DNA of 64,000 nucleotides from Pseudoflavonifractor capillosus (GCF_016902575.1 NZ_JACSNZ010000002.1:62001-126000); one strand, 5' to 3'. Counted from the first letter of the stretch, positions 35,087-44,726 are shown. Numbers and translations: made by a program. Notes: generated by a model from the letters alone, not told the origin.

Positions 35087-35497
35087 TTATCGTGCCGGTT
35101 CCGCCTGCCTTTTGACGGGCGGAAGTTCCCGGCAGTATTCGGGATAACGGATTTTGATGCCCTCCATGAAGTAGGGCGCAAACTCACAGCAGAACAAGTC
35201 CTCCGGGGAAAAAGCGTTGCTCTGCTCCGGGTCGGTATAACCATTCCAGAGGTTAAAGGCCAGACGGCACACCCGGACGGTGCTGCTGGTCTGCCAGCCG
35301 CCGTTCATTCCATCCGGCTCGATGCAGTCTTCCTTGAAATTGAACATCTGCTGGATATTGGCTCGTGTTTCCGGGGCAATCCCCATCACATAGAAAAAGG
35401 AACGGTGATAGCTGTCATTGTGCCGGGACTTGGACATCATGGACAAAAAGAAGTCCCTGTGTTCCTCGGATGCAAAACGGATGTTCTGTGCGCCCAT
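35087..35497 (-). CDS. DUF6075-like conserved ICE protein
   Basis: A 136-residue soluble protein with conserved blocks RFASEEHRDFF, DSYHRSFFYVMGI, FNFKEDCI, GWQTSSTVRVCRLAFNLWNGYT and CEFAPYFMEGIKIRYPEYCREL. It matches a small family (DUF6075, from memory) that sits next to VirB4 in Tn1549-like elements; function unknown. Its ATG overlaps the VirB4 stop (TGATG) so translation is coupled. Confidence 0.75.
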   Translation of the reverse strand: MGAQNIRFASEEHRDFFLSMMSKSRHNDSYHRSFFYVMGIAPETRANIQQMFNFKEDCIEPDGMNGGWQTSSTVRVCRLAFNLWNGYTDPEQSNAFSPEDLFCCEFAPYFMEGIKIRYPEYCRELPPVKRQAEPAR

Positions 35498-37854
35498 CAC
35501 ATTGCCTCCTTTTCACCACCGAACACACCCTCGCCGGGTTTGGTGGTCATCAACTCATAGAGCTTGGTGTCGCGGGGGAACCGGTTGATAAACGGAACCA
35601 GGGCGCTGCCATACCGGATCAGGCCGCAGCCTGCGTCTGCATTGGTGACGTAGCTCATCTGCTCTTTGGAGATATTGAGGAGCTTGGCCAGCTTTTCCCG
35701 GTCAGAGGCCGCCTGATTGAGCATGACGATAAACTCAGAGTTGGAGAGCATGGTGCTGGCCTGCACGGAGTCCAGCAGGTACTCCACGTTCTGAGTGATA
35801 GCGGTGGGATAAGCGCCGCGCTTGCGGAACTGACGCCACGCGGAGTTGAAGAACACGCCGCTTTGCTCGTTCTCAAACACCACATGGAACTCGTCGAGGA
35901 ACACATGGGTGCGCTTGCCCCGTTTCCAGTTGAGGGTAACGCGGTTGAGGATGGTGTCGGTAATGACCAGCAGGCCGGTGGGCTTTAATTGCTGCCCCAG
36001 ACCGCGAATGTCGAACACCACCACGCGCTTATCCAGATCGACGGTGCTTTCCCGTCCGAAGATGTCCAGCGAACCGGTGGTAAACAGCTCCAGAGAAAGG
36101 GCAATATCCTTTGCCTTTTCCTCCGGCTGCTCCAGCAGCTTTTTGCGCAGATCGCAGAGCGTGGCAATCCTTCCGGTGCGCTCTGCGTCCTGATACACCA
36201 GGGCGGTACAGCGGTCAATGATGGACTTATGCTGCGGCCCCACGCCGGTCTTGTCGATCTGCTCGATGAGGGACATGATGAACTGAGATTTTTCTACGAT
36301 GGGATTCTGCTCACCATAGCCCTCTACCATATACATGGCGTTCAGACGGTCTTTGCCACCCGCAGCCATGTGAATCACGGAAGCCATGTCCCGGCCCAGC
36401 GCCTGACACAGCGCACCAAATTCGTTTTCAGGATCGCAAATCAGAATATCATCGTTGGCATAGTCTGGGTGCAGCATCAAAAATGCAATTAGCTCTTTGG
36501 CACTGAAGGATTTACCGGCTCCCGGTACACCTAGCAGGAAAGCCGACTGATTCAAAAGGTTTGCCTTGTTGCACATAATGAGATTGTGGGAAATTGCGTT
36601 CTCTCCGAAGTAGATGCCGCCCTTGTCCTGAATCTCCTGCACTTTGAAGGGAATGAACACCGCAAGGCTCTCGGTGGTAAGGGTGCGGAACGCATTGATT
36701 TTGCGCGCCCCAATGGGCAGCGCGGTGTTCAGGCCGTCGAGCTGCTGGAACTTTAATGTGGCAAGCTGGCACATATGCTTGCGGGCCACAGAGAGAACCG
36801 CCTCAGTATCGCTGTCAAGCTGTTCTTTGGTGTCGGCGGTGATGGCCAGCGTGATGACGGCGAACATCATCCTCTGATCGCGGGTGGTGAGATCGTCCAG
36901 AAACTCCTTGCTCTCCTTGCGCTGCAATTCCATATCATACGGCACCACCGCAGAGAAGTTGTTGTTGGCGTTCTGGCGACGCTGCCAGTTGGTGATGTTG
37001 GTTTCCACGCCCAGCAGCCGGTTTTCCACCTCGCGGACGGCCTCATCGGTGGGAACCGGCACAACGTCGATGGAGAGCATCATGTTCCGGTTGAAGTCCG
37101 TCAGCTCCGTCACCATGTTGTCCTTGATATAGCTGGCGTAATCCTTGAGGAACAGGACGCGGCAGTATTTTTCGCCCAGCTTCAGATAGTCGCTGTTCTT
37201 CTCAATCCCGTCCGGGCAGATATAATCGCGGAAGTCATGGCCGCGCTTCATCATCTCGCGGGCATTGAACCGGAACTCGGCTTCCTCGCCCTGACGGTAG
37301 AAATCGTGCAGGATACGCAGACGCTCGGTGGCGTCCAGCTCAACACATTTGGAACCCAGCGCCGCAAAGTGAGAAACAAGGTCAGCCCCCACACGGGCAA
37401 AGTAGGCACGGGCTTCTTCAATGTCCTTTTTCACCACGGAAATGGTGATATACTTCTCCTGCGTGATTCCGTTTGCACCGGTGGCCTTATCCAGCAGCAT
37501 TTGATTGTACTCCCGGCGATACTCATCACGGAAATCCCCCTGCATGGGCATGAGGATGGACTGCTCAAAGTTGGCCTTGTTCATACGGCGGTTGTTGACG
37601 GTGATCTTCGTCACCGCGCCGGAGTCCAGAGAGTTCAGCAGCTCCGAATAAGTCAGGAACATGGATTCCTTGTCCTCGCGGCTGGCCACAAGATAGTTGA
37701 TGTCGGTGAACTTATAGGTCTTGGTGAATTTCGTCCCCACAAGAAAAATGCCGTCCGGCCAGATACGGCGGACGGGGATCACATCCTGCACCTTGCGCGG
37801 GACGTTGTAGCGTTCCTTTTCCTGTTTGGCCATTGTTTTGATGGTTTTAATCAT
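35497..37854 (-). CDS. VirB4-family conjugation ATPase
   Basis: A 785-residue ATPase that powers the type IV transfer channel at the membrane. The C-terminal half has Walker A GVPGAGKSF near residue 445, Walker B HVFLDEFHVVFEN near residue 685 and the ILICDPENEFGAL segment; the N-terminal half is the VirB4/TraE-like domain. GGAGGAAAAGC precedes the ATG, which overlaps the end of the PrgI gene by 8 bp. Length and motifs look complete. Confidence 0.93.
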   Translation of the reverse strand: MIKTIKTMAKQEKERYNVPRKVQDVIPVRRIWPDGIFLVGTKFTKTYKFTDINYLVASREDKESMFLTYSELLNSLDSGAVTKITVNNRRMNKANFEQSILMPMQGDFRDEYRREYNQMLLDKATGANGITQEKYITISVVKKDIEEARAYFARVGADLVSHFAALGSKCVELDATERLRILHDFYRQGEEAEFRFNAREMMKRGHDFRDYICPDGIEKNSDYLKLGEKYCRVLFLKDYASYIKDNMVTELTDFNRNMMLSIDVVPVPTDEAVREVENRLLGVETNITNWQRRQNANNNFSAVVPYDMELQRKESKEFLDDLTTRDQRMMFAVITLAITADTKEQLDSDTEAVLSVARKHMCQLATLKFQQLDGLNTALPIGARKINAFRTLTTESLAVFIPFKVQEIQDKGGIYFGENAISHNLIMCNKANLLNQSAFLLGVPGAGKSFSAKELIAFLMLHPDYANDDILICDPENEFGALCQALGRDMASVIHMAAGGKDRLNAMYMVEGYGEQNPIVEKSQFIMSLIEQIDKTGVGPQHKSIIDRCTALVYQDAERTGRIATLCDLRKKLLEQPEEKAKDIALSLELFTTGSLDIFGRESTVDLDKRVVVFDIRGLGQQLKPTGLLVITDTILNRVTLNWKRGKRTHVFLDEFHVVFENEQSGVFFNSAWRQFRKRGAYPTAITQNVEYLLDSVQASTMLSNSEFIVMLNQAASDREKLAKLLNISKEQMSYVTNADAGCGLIRYGSALVPFINRFPRDTKLYELMTTKPGEGVFGGEKEAM

Positions 37855-38260
37855 GCTTTTCCTCCTTCCGTTTGCTCAGATATTTCGGTTGTTTTTTGCG
37901 TTTTCTGCCGGAGCTACCACTCTGCAATTCCTCGATAGTTCCTTTGAGGGCCGCATAGTAATAGTTGCTGTCCTCGAACTTAAGTTCTTTTGGTTCCAAC
38001 ATCTCCGAGCGCAGCCATGCCCAGATGAACTGCTCCGCCGTCATGCCATGATAAGTGATGAACCCCAGCAGGGCAAAGGGGGCCGCGCCCAAAATGCACA
38101 TCCAGGAAAGGGTTTCCACACCGAAGTAGGGACGCAGGATAAAGTAAAGGCCCACGGCTACACCGCAGGCCAGTACCGAAAAGATGAACTGCCGCATGGA
38201 CAGCCCAAAAAACATACTCTCCGTGTAATTACGGATTTCTCGATTGATCTTAACTTCCAC
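37847..38260 (-). CDS. PrgI family membrane protein
   Basis: A 137-residue protein with an N-terminal VEVKINREIRNYTESMFFGLSMRQF followed by two membrane helices (FIFSVLACGVAVGLYFIL and WMCILGAAPFALLGFIT) and a basic C-terminus. This is the PrgI (VirB3-like) family found before VirB4. The GTG at 38260 follows AAAGGAGGAAGATATT; longer frames overlap the upstream gene. Confidence 0.85.
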   Translation of the reverse strand: MEVKINREIRNYTESMFFGLSMRQFIFSVLACGVAVGLYFILRPYFGVETLSWMCILGAAPFALLGFITYHGMTAEQFIWAWLRSEMLEPKELKFEDSNYYYAALKGTIEELQSGSSGRKRKKQPKYLSKRKEEKHD

Positions 38261-38274
38261 AATATCTTCCTCCT

Positions 38275-39111
38275 TTACAGGCCCATCATCTCGCGCACCA
38301 CACGGTCTGCCATCTTGACCGCGCCTACAAGGACGAGCATATTGAACAGCAGCTCCCCGACATAGCTCCACACCTGTGTGACAGCCGCCGCATTTGGATC
38401 AACGGCTGGCGGAGATGCAGCGAACAGGGAGAAGATAATGCAGGCCAGCACGATAATGGCACCCTCCAGACAAACCGCCGCATAGCTTTTGATAAAGCTC
38501 TTGCCCACGTTCTGGCTCGGTTCTCCGGCGAAGGTGGACAAAGGCACCGACGCGATGGCGGTGTAAAGGTAGAGCTTAAAAAATCGCCCGTAGACGGTCA
38601 TAATCATCACGAAGGAAAGTACGGTGATGAACAGCCCGCCGATGAGCGTTACCGCCCAGAGGGGGATGCTCTCAAAGAAACCGCAGCTTTCTACCGCGTC
38701 GATAATCTCCTGCGGCAAAACCGTCTGTTGGGCGGAGCCGAAGCCGGAAGCATTCATAATAGTGCTGACCAGCCCCTGTGCGATGTTAAACAGGGCCATC
38801 ATCAATTCCAGCCCATAGGTGACAACGCCTTTGGCAATGGCAAACCGGATGAACAGCTTGAGCGCGTGTTCCGGCTTTTTGACCTCGGCAAAGCTGCCGC
38901 AGGTTTTCATCACTCCCACAACAAAGAACAGCACCAGCAGCGCCAGGCCGATGGCGCGCACCGCATCGTGGTTGTTGACGATGACACTCCAAATGGTGCC
39001 GCCCTTGAATTGCTCCGGGCTTTGTGTGATGAGCTGCCAGATCTCCGTCAGGTACTTGTTCCAGGTATCCAGCGCGTTTTGCAGATTTTGTACTACCCAG
39101 TTATCGGACAT
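38275..39111 (-). CDS. TrbL/VirB6-like channel membrane protein
   Basis: A 278-residue protein with about six hydrophobic segments. It starts VQNLQNALDTWNKYLTEIWQLITQSPEQF, then AVRAIGLALLVLFFVVGVMK, FAIAKGVVTYGLELMMALFN and a long C-terminal membrane part. This is the conserved TrbL/VirB6-like protein of Tn1549-type transfer systems, part of the inner-membrane channel. AAGGAGG precedes the ATG. It lies between Maff2 and PrgI genes. Confidence 0.82.
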   Translation of the reverse strand: MSDNWVVQNLQNALDTWNKYLTEIWQLITQSPEQFKGGTIWSVIVNNHDAVRAIGLALLVLFFVVGVMKTCGSFAEVKKPEHALKLFIRFAIAKGVVTYGLELMMALFNIAQGLVSTIMNASGFGSAQQTVLPQEIIDAVESCGFFESIPLWAVTLIGGLFITVLSFVMIMTVYGRFFKLYLYTAIASVPLSTFAGEPSQNVGKSFIKSYAAVCLEGAIIVLACIIFSLFAASPPAVDPNAAAVTQVWSYVGELLFNMLVLVGAVKMADRVVREMMGL

Positions 39112-39181
39112 CGAAAAACCTCCTTTCCGGCAAAGTCAGGGGCAGGCCGCAATCGGCCCGCCCCCAGACTGCCGTTTTGAA

Positions 39182-39535
39182 TCAGCCGGTAATCAGGGTC
39201 AAAATCTCCTTTGCAAAGGTGATGATAACGCCGCCGGCCAGAGTGAGGAAGCCGTTGGCGCGCTGGCTGGGGTCGTGGGACTTGAGGGACAAGCCGACCT
39301 GCACGATGCCGAAGCCCAGCAGGATCATGCCGATGGCGCGGATCAGGCCGAAGATGAATTCGGACAGATTGTTGATGACCGTCAAGGGATCGCTGGCGGC
39401 AAAAGCCGTGGTGGTAAAGCAGCCAAACATCAGCACCAGCGCCGCGTACACAGCAAAGGCACGTTTGCTCTTTTTGCTCATAGGCAGGCGATGGGTTTCC
39501 TTATTCTGCTTGTTGTTCTTGTTAAACAGTTTCAT
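39182..39535 (-). CDS. Maff2-family (VirB2-like) small membrane protein
   Basis: A 117-residue protein whose C-terminal 70 residues (DPLTVINNLSEFIFGLIRAIGMILLGFGIVQVGLSL and GFLTLAGGVIITFAKEIL) match the Maff2 family of small two-helix proteins, which resemble VirB2 pilin subunits. Here a 49-residue basic extension precedes, with a signal-peptide-like helix (AVYAALVLMFGCFTTTAFA) that could be processed after AFA. AAGGAGG precedes the ATG at 39535, which overlaps the VirD4 end. Confidence 0.8.
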   Translation of the reverse strand: MKLFNKNNKQNKETHRLPMSKKSKRAFAVYAALVLMFGCFTTTAFAASDPLTVINNLSEFIFGLIRAIGMILLGFGIVQVGLSLKSHDPSQRANGFLTLAGGVIITFAKEILTLITG

Positions 39536-41342
39536 TTTGCGGTTCCTCCTTGAATTGGAAAATATTCTCCATGTCCTCATCGGACAGAAGCTCATAGGTT
39601 GTTTCCGGTTCCTGCACATTGGCAAGATCGGCGGGTGTCAGGCGGCTGACCGAAAGACCGGCCACGGCATATTCCGTGCTGCCATGCGTATAAGCAGGCG
39701 CGCCGCCGTCTGTGGTGTATTTGACATTGGGATGTTTCAGCAGGTCGTATTTTTCGTCCATCAGCGGCGCTTCGCCTCGGATAAAAAGCAACGCCAGATT
39801 GTTGTCCAGCATACGGACTTCATCTGGCGTCATCAGTTCACGGCCTGTCAGTTGGTTGTTGGTGGAGTAGCTGCCGGAATGCCCGGTGCTTTTACCATAG
39901 GTGTCCAGCCAGAGGGTGCTTTTTCCCAGATAGTTCTCGGAGATCAGCTTGTGGGTGCTGGTTTCATTGCCGCCCAGGTACAGGAATTCATCGCAGTTGC
40001 CGATAATGGATTCCCACTGTTTTTCAAACAATGCCTTTAACTGCGCGATGTTCTGGATGATGATGGACACCGAGATATTTCGGGAACGCATGGTAGCCAG
40101 CAGCTTGTCAAAATCATCCGGCAAGCTCACATTGGCGAACTCGTCCATGAGAAAATGCACCGGTACAGGCAAGCTCCCGCCGTGTTTTCGGTCAGCCGAG
40201 TAGAACAGCTCCTGAAAGGTGCTGGCGTACAAAAGGCTCACCAGAAAGTTAAAGCTGGCATCGTTGTCCGGGATCAGCGCAAAGAGCGCCACTTTTTTCT
40301 CTCCCATGCTGGACAAATCCAGTTCATCCGTAGCAGTCAAAGCCGCAACAGAGGAGAGGTTGAACTTCTCCAGCCTGGATGCCAGCGTGATCTGGATGGA
40401 TTTCAGCGTCTTGGCCGAGCCGGAACGATAGTCCTTGTAATACTTCACCGCGATGTGATCGGGCGAGCGCATTTCCAGCCGGTCAAACAGCTCATCCAGC
40501 GGGGATTGGTAGGAATCATCATCCTCCCGCACCTCACCGGCCCGAAGCATTTCCATGACCATCGGAAAGTTTTTTTCATCCTCCGGCGCTTCGTACCAAA
40601 GATAAAAGACCAGCGCCAGAAGGAGCATGGAAGCTGCCGTATCCCAGAAAGGGTCGTTGGACTGGCTGCCTTTTGGCGTGGTGGCCTTAAAAAGATTCGT
40701 CACCATCTTCTGCACGTCGTTGTCATTTTTCAAATAGGAGAAGGGATTGTAGCAATGACTTTTCTCCATGTTCAAAAGGTCAACGATGCGGATTTCATAG
40801 CCCTGCCGTTCCAGCAAGGTGCCGCAGTCCCGGAGCAGCTCGCCCTTACAATCCAGCACAAAATACGAGGTGTTGGCTTGGCACAGGTTGACTTTCGCAT
40901 AGAACCGGCTTTTTCCTGCACCGCTGCCGCCCACCACCAGGGTGTTCAGATTGCGGCGGTGCTTCCTGCCGTCCAGTCCCATGCGGACGTGCTGGGTGAA
41001 GATGCGGTTTTGAAACGGGTCTTTCGCCCGGTACTTCTTGTTCACGGCTCTGGCGTCGCCCCATTTGGCCGAACCGTGTTCTTCGCCCCGTCTGTAATTG
41101 CGCCGAGATGAGAGATAAATCCCGATTCCCAGCCCATAGGCGGCAATAAAAATGAGGACAGTTTTTACGCTGTCCTCACACCACATCAGCTTGAATGGAT
41201 TGTTCATTGCCGCAGGCAGGCCGTTCATAATCTCCGCAAGGCCACCGGAAACAGACGGCGCAATCAGAAGGGCGAACCAGATGACCGGGATCAGCCCCAG
41301 CGCATAGAGCCAGGGGCCGCCCGTCCTGTTATCTGGCTTCAT
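39522..41342 (-). CDS. VirD4/TraG-type coupling protein
   Basis: A 606-residue protein that links relaxosome and channel. Two N-terminal membrane helices (LYALGLIPVIWFALLIA and VKTVLIFIAAYGLGIGIYL) are followed by the ATPase domain with Walker A VGGSGAGKSR near residue 150, the FVLDCKGELL segment and Walker B-like HFLMDEFANV near residue 395. The ATG at 41342 lies inside the end of the upstream small gene and has only a weak ribosome site, so it probably relies on translational coupling. Confidence 0.92.
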   Translation of the reverse strand: MKPDNRTGGPWLYALGLIPVIWFALLIAPSVSGGLAEIMNGLPAAMNNPFKLMWCEDSVKTVLIFIAAYGLGIGIYLSSRRNYRRGEEHGSAKWGDARAVNKKYRAKDPFQNRIFTQHVRMGLDGRKHRRNLNTLVVGGSGAGKSRFYAKVNLCQANTSYFVLDCKGELLRDCGTLLERQGYEIRIVDLLNMEKSHCYNPFSYLKNDNDVQKMVTNLFKATTPKGSQSNDPFWDTAASMLLLALVFYLWYEAPEDEKNFPMVMEMLRAGEVREDDDSYQSPLDELFDRLEMRSPDHIAVKYYKDYRSGSAKTLKSIQITLASRLEKFNLSSVAALTATDELDLSSMGEKKVALFALIPDNDASFNFLVSLLYASTFQELFYSADRKHGGSLPVPVHFLMDEFANVSLPDDFDKLLATMRSRNISVSIIIQNIAQLKALFEKQWESIIGNCDEFLYLGGNETSTHKLISENYLGKSTLWLDTYGKSTGHSGSYSTNNQLTGRELMTPDEVRMLDNNLALLFIRGEAPLMDEKYDLLKHPNVKYTTDGGAPAYTHGSTEYAVAGLSVSRLTPADLANVQEPETTYELLSDEDMENIFQFKEEPQNETV

Positions 41343-41526
41343 CCCGGCGCTTCGCTTTCTTGTCTTTTTGTGCAGGGGCGTCAATGGTTTTCAGCAGCAC
41401 ATCCTCCACCGGGCCGGGGTCGCGCTGTTCCTCCAGCATATCGTTGCGTAGCTCATTGAGCGCGCGGATCATGATACCATGCTCATAGCTGTCCAGCGTG
41501 AGTACGACTTTATCCTGTCTTTCCAT
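41329..41526 (-). CDS. Small ICE protein of unknown function
   Basis: A 65-residue, mostly helical protein (KVVLTLDSYEHGIMIRALNELRNDMLEEQRD and a basic KKAKRRDEAR tail). It is found at this place in Tn1549-like elements. AAAGGAGG precedes the ATG at 41526. Its end overlaps the start of the VirD4 gene by 14 bp. Confidence 0.65.
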   Translation of the reverse strand: MERQDKVVLTLDSYEHGIMIRALNELRNDMLEEQRDPGPVEDVLLKTIDAPAQKDKKAKRRDEAR

Positions 41527-41540
41527 CACTCAAACCTCCT

Positions 41541-42464
41541 TTACCGTTCCGGTTCCTTCTGTTTGGTGTCGCGGGTCAGCCCCATCGCTCTGGCCATGCG
41601 TCCGTTCAGCGACTTGAAGGTTTCCCGCATATCGCTGAGGGCTGCCGGAACATCCTCTCTGGGGTCTTGGCCCTTGAAAACGCTGTTCAGACGGGCAATG
41701 TCATAGCCTTTGGCCTCAATGCCGTATCGCTTGCAGAGCATATAGCTGACGGCGTAGGCTTTGTAGCCGTCCGCTTCTCTGGAATACCCTTCGTTGCTTC
41801 TGGCAAGCTGGACATTGGCAATCTCCAGCGAAACACAGCGGAAGATGTCCGGCGCGTCCATTCCTTTCTTGACCAGAATGGCGTTCTGTTCCTCAGAGAA
41901 CACAGCGCCGCGCCCCTGGGGAAGTTCGTCCACCGCCCGGATTTGCACCGGAGAGCTGGCGATCAGCCCTTTCAATAGCAGCCGGTCATCATAGGTGACC
42001 TGGGGCTGGTGCTGGCCCTGCGCCGAAGTCTGGGAAATGTCATAAACCTCTTTGGCATAAAAGTTCTGGCCGATGGAGCCATCATCCCTCCGGTACGCTT
42101 TGCCCGGTTCCAGAATGATAATCGGAAGCCTCTTTTCTTCCTCCAGAATCTCAATGCCCTGGGCAGTCCATTCCTTATAGCCGCCAACGCGCTGCGCCTG
42201 GGGGCATTGTGCGCCGATCAAAAGGGCGTTGCGGGCAGAGTGGAAGGGAAACCGGCTCTGCACGTCCAGATATGCCTCCATGTTGCCGTTGCCTTCCGCA
42301 AACGCCCCAAAAATCTTATCCAGAGAAGCATAGGCTTCCTTGCGCTGCTTCTCCTCGCGGATCTGCCACCACTGGCGCTTGGGGCGTTCCTTCTGTTCTT
42401 CCCGCTTCTGGGGCGCGGCCTCCTTTTGAGGCTGCTGTTCAAACAGATCGTCAAAGTTGTTCAT
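41541..42464 (-). CDS. ArdC-like single-stranded DNA-binding protein
   Basis: A 307-residue soluble protein. The central part (AYASLDKIFGAFAEGNGNMEAYLDV, SARNALLIGAQCPQAQRVGGYKEW and LPIIILEPG) resembles the ArdC N-terminal ssDNA-binding domain; the C-terminal part has a helical block FRCVSLEIANVQLARSN and YKAYAVSYMLCKRYG in place of the usual metalloprotease motif. It may protect incoming DNA during transfer. GAGAGGTAAAC precedes the ATG. It lies between the PcfB and VirD4 genes. Confidence 0.65.
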   Translation of the reverse strand: MNNFDDLFEQQPQKEAAPQKREEQKERPKRQWWQIREEKQRKEAYASLDKIFGAFAEGNGNMEAYLDVQSRFPFHSARNALLIGAQCPQAQRVGGYKEWTAQGIEILEEEKRLPIIILEPGKAYRRDDGSIGQNFYAKEVYDISQTSAQGQHQPQVTYDDRLLLKGLIASSPVQIRAVDELPQGRGAVFSEEQNAILVKKGMDAPDIFRCVSLEIANVQLARSNEGYSREADGYKAYAVSYMLCKRYGIEAKGYDIARLNSVFKGQDPREDVPAALSDMRETFKSLNGRMARAMGLTRDTKQKEPER

Positions 42465-42470
42465 AAGCGT

Positions 42471-43280
42471 TTACCTCTCTTTCGATTTGGGTTTCTTTTT
42501 GCTTTTGGGCGGCTGGTGCTGGGTGGTTTTCTGTGCCGCTTTCTTGGATACAGAAGGTTCTTCTGCCTTTGCTACTTCCGCTTCCTTCTTCCGCTGGGCC
42601 TGAATGTCCCGCAGCTCCTGGCGGACAGACGGTTTCTCCGGCCCGTCAGAAGTACCCCTTGCGGACTTGCTGCTGCTCTCGGAGATAGGCGCGGACGGAT
42701 GGGATTTTTCCGCCGCCGGAGTAAAAGAATCCGTTTTCTCCGCCACAGGGTGTTCCGGCTCTGCCTTTTCTTTTTGGGAAGGCTTCTCCATCAATTCGTC
42801 CAGCAGTTTGTCGTCCTGGCTTTTTTCCGGGGTGGCCTGCTCCGGTGCTGCCGGTTCGCTGCCGCGCTGTTCGCGGGATTTCTGGATGTCCTCCTTGATG
42901 GACGCCGTATCCACCACAGTGAGATTGAACTTCTCCACGATTCGATTGGCTCTGGCCGCATCATCCTCGAATACCAGAATGTCGATGGTGTTGTCATCCT
43001 TTTTGACCGGAATGGGCGCATAGAGAATGCCGTAGCCTTTGGCCTGCCGTGCAAACTCCGGGGCATCTTCTTTCTTGATGGTGTAGACCGTCATAGGGCG
43101 CTTTTCCCTCAGCATGGTTTCGATGCGGGCTTTGCCTTTGGTCTTTTTCTGGTCTTTCATGACCGTATACAGGGCGGCGGCAAGATTCTTTGCGGCAGAA
43201 CCGCTGATCTTGAGGGCGAATTCGGCACCCTCCAGGCTCATCCGCACAACCTGTTCCGCTGCATCGCCTGAGCTATACAT
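42471..43280 (-). CDS. PcfB (DUF3801) family transfer protein
   Basis: A 269-residue protein. Residues 1-140 form the DUF3801/PcfB domain (DAAEQVVRMSLEGAEFALKISGSAAKNLAAALY and VFEDDAARANRIVEKFNL); the rest is a charged, Pro/Glu/Lys-rich tail with a basic end. PcfB works with the coupling protein in pCF10-type conjugation. GGAAGGAGATG precedes the ATG. It sits 6 bp after the relaxase gene. Confidence 0.82.
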   Translation of the reverse strand: MYSSGDAAEQVVRMSLEGAEFALKISGSAAKNLAAALYTVMKDQKKTKGKARIETMLREKRPMTVYTIKKEDAPEFARQAKGYGILYAPIPVKKDDNTIDILVFEDDAARANRIVEKFNLTVVDTASIKEDIQKSREQRGSEPAAPEQATPEKSQDDKLLDELMEKPSQKEKAEPEHPVAEKTDSFTPAAEKSHPSAPISESSSKSARGTSDGPEKPSVRQELRDIQAQRKKEAEVAKAEEPSVSKKAAQKTTQHQPPKSKKKPKSKER

Positions 43281-43286
43281 AGAAAA

Positions 43287-44723
43287 TCATCTCCTTCCTG
43301 GAATACCCGCACGACCTTGTTCCGGCCCCTGACGGGTTCCTTGTTCCGTCCATGCTTCCTCACGGACGGCCTTGATCTTTTCCTTGATGGAAAGGGAGCG
43401 TACTGCTATATCCTCACATAACCTCACCTCCCTTCGCAGTTCCTTGATCCGCCCGGAAAGGACGGCAATTTCTGCTTTGATCTGCTCCTGCTGTTCAGGG
43501 GCGGACCGTACCTCTTTGGTACGCAGCCTGCGGTACAGGGCTTTTCGCTTCTCAATGTCCGCGTTCATTTCCGACTCCGCACCTGTCCGATGGGCAGTAA
43601 GCTGTTCCAGTGTGTCAATGCGGTGACGGGACAGCAGCCGCGCCTCATCAGTCAATTCTTTCGCCCGGATCAAATCCTCCCGGCAAGCATGAGATACCCG
43701 CCGGGGCTGCCGGTTTTGCTTTTGAGGAAATACGCCCAACAGATAGCAGTAATGAAAATAGAGGGCGCGAAAGCCTGTCACTTTTCTGGCTTGCTTCAAA
43801 TCGCCATGAAGCCTGCACCGCTGTGGCTTCGGCCTGTACGTCCTTTGAGGATGGCTCTGTGCCAGTATCCGCCTGCGGATGCTTTCCAGGGAATATTCCT
43901 CGCCCAGATTGCGGCACAGCTTTCTGCCGTTCTCTCTGCCGGGTGCGCGCAGGGTAATGTCTTTGCCCACTTTGATGTCGTAGCCCATCTGTTTCAGATG
44001 ATAAAAAAACTGCCGCTCCGTCATTGACTGACGAATGGCAGTATCCACATCTGCTTTGAGAAGGCTCAGATAGGTGGGGCGGCCTTCCTGTTCGGCCCGC
44101 CACGCTCCATAGTGCTGGGACTTCCCACGCTGGGGATTTTCAATCACGGACAGCCCATACTCCCGGCACAGCCGGTCAGATTCCCGCTGCATATCATAGT
44201 AGTCCTTCTCGGTGCGGTGATACTTGATGCCGTCCACAAAGGACACGGTGTTGACCACAAAATGATTGTGCAGGTGATTGGACTTATCCAGATGGGTGGC
44301 AACCACTACCTGATATTTTTCACCCCACAGTTTTTTGGCCAGCTTCAGCCCGATCTCATGGGCGGTCTGTGGGTCAGCTTCTCCGGGGGCAAAGCTCTGA
44401 TAGCCATGATAGGCCACCGTGCCGTCCTCCTTGCCGAACCGCTTTTTGACTGCGATCATCTCGTCGCGGGCAGTAGAGGGGCTGCAATTCACCCCGGACA
44501 CAAACCGCTGCATGATGGCGATTCCTTCGTCATCGGCTGCGACTTTTTCCGTCTTTTGCTGTTGGACAGCGTATTCGATGACATCCGAGAGGCCCTGGGC
44601 ATCGCGCCCTTCCATATCCGGCTTTTCATAAGCGGCGGGGTTTTCTGTCTTGTCCGGGTTTTCTACATAGATGACCACCTTTCCCAGCCAGCCGCCCACC
44701 CGCCAGATGGATGTTGTGGCCAT
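43287..44723 (-). CDS. mobA: MOBP-type relaxase
   Basis: A 478-residue DNA strand transferase. The N-terminal domain has the three-His metal motif, HLDKSNHLHNHFVVN near residue 150, and a candidate catalytic Tyr in EKPDMEGRDAQGLSDVIEYAVQQ or AAYEK. The C-terminal third is basic and helical. It nicks the element at oriT and guides the strand into the recipient. The MobC gene lies just upstream (4 bp) and a hairpin-rich stretch (45187-45275) 500 bp away is a candidate oriT. Confidence 0.9.
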   Translation of the reverse strand: MATTSIWRVGGWLGKVVIYVENPDKTENPAAYEKPDMEGRDAQGLSDVIEYAVQQQKTEKVAADDEGIAIMQRFVSGVNCSPSTARDEMIAVKKRFGKEDGTVAYHGYQSFAPGEADPQTAHEIGLKLAKKLWGEKYQVVVATHLDKSNHLHNHFVVNTVSFVDGIKYHRTEKDYYDMQRESDRLCREYGLSVIENPQRGKSQHYGAWRAEQEGRPTYLSLLKADVDTAIRQSMTERQFFYHLKQMGYDIKVGKDITLRAPGRENGRKLCRNLGEEYSLESIRRRILAQSHPQRTYRPKPQRCRLHGDLKQARKVTGFRALYFHYCYLLGVFPQKQNRQPRRVSHACREDLIRAKELTDEARLLSRHRIDTLEQLTAHRTGAESEMNADIEKRKALYRRLRTKEVRSAPEQQEQIKAEIAVLSGRIKELRREVRLCEDIAVRSLSIKEKIKAVREEAWTEQGTRQGPEQGRAGIPGRR

Positions 44724-44726
44724 AGC

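Noticed and set aside
33829..35115. A 428-codon plus-strand frame across the CHAP and sortase genes
   Set aside because: Antisense to two well-supported genes, with no motifs.
36775..37938. A 387-codon plus-strand frame opposite VirB4
   Set aside because: Shadow frame of the VirB4 gene; no start site or family match.
42009..43271. A 420-codon plus-strand frame rich in Leu, Phe and Arg
   Set aside because: Antisense of Lys/Glu-rich PcfB and ArdC-like genes, which yields Leu/Phe-rich artefacts.
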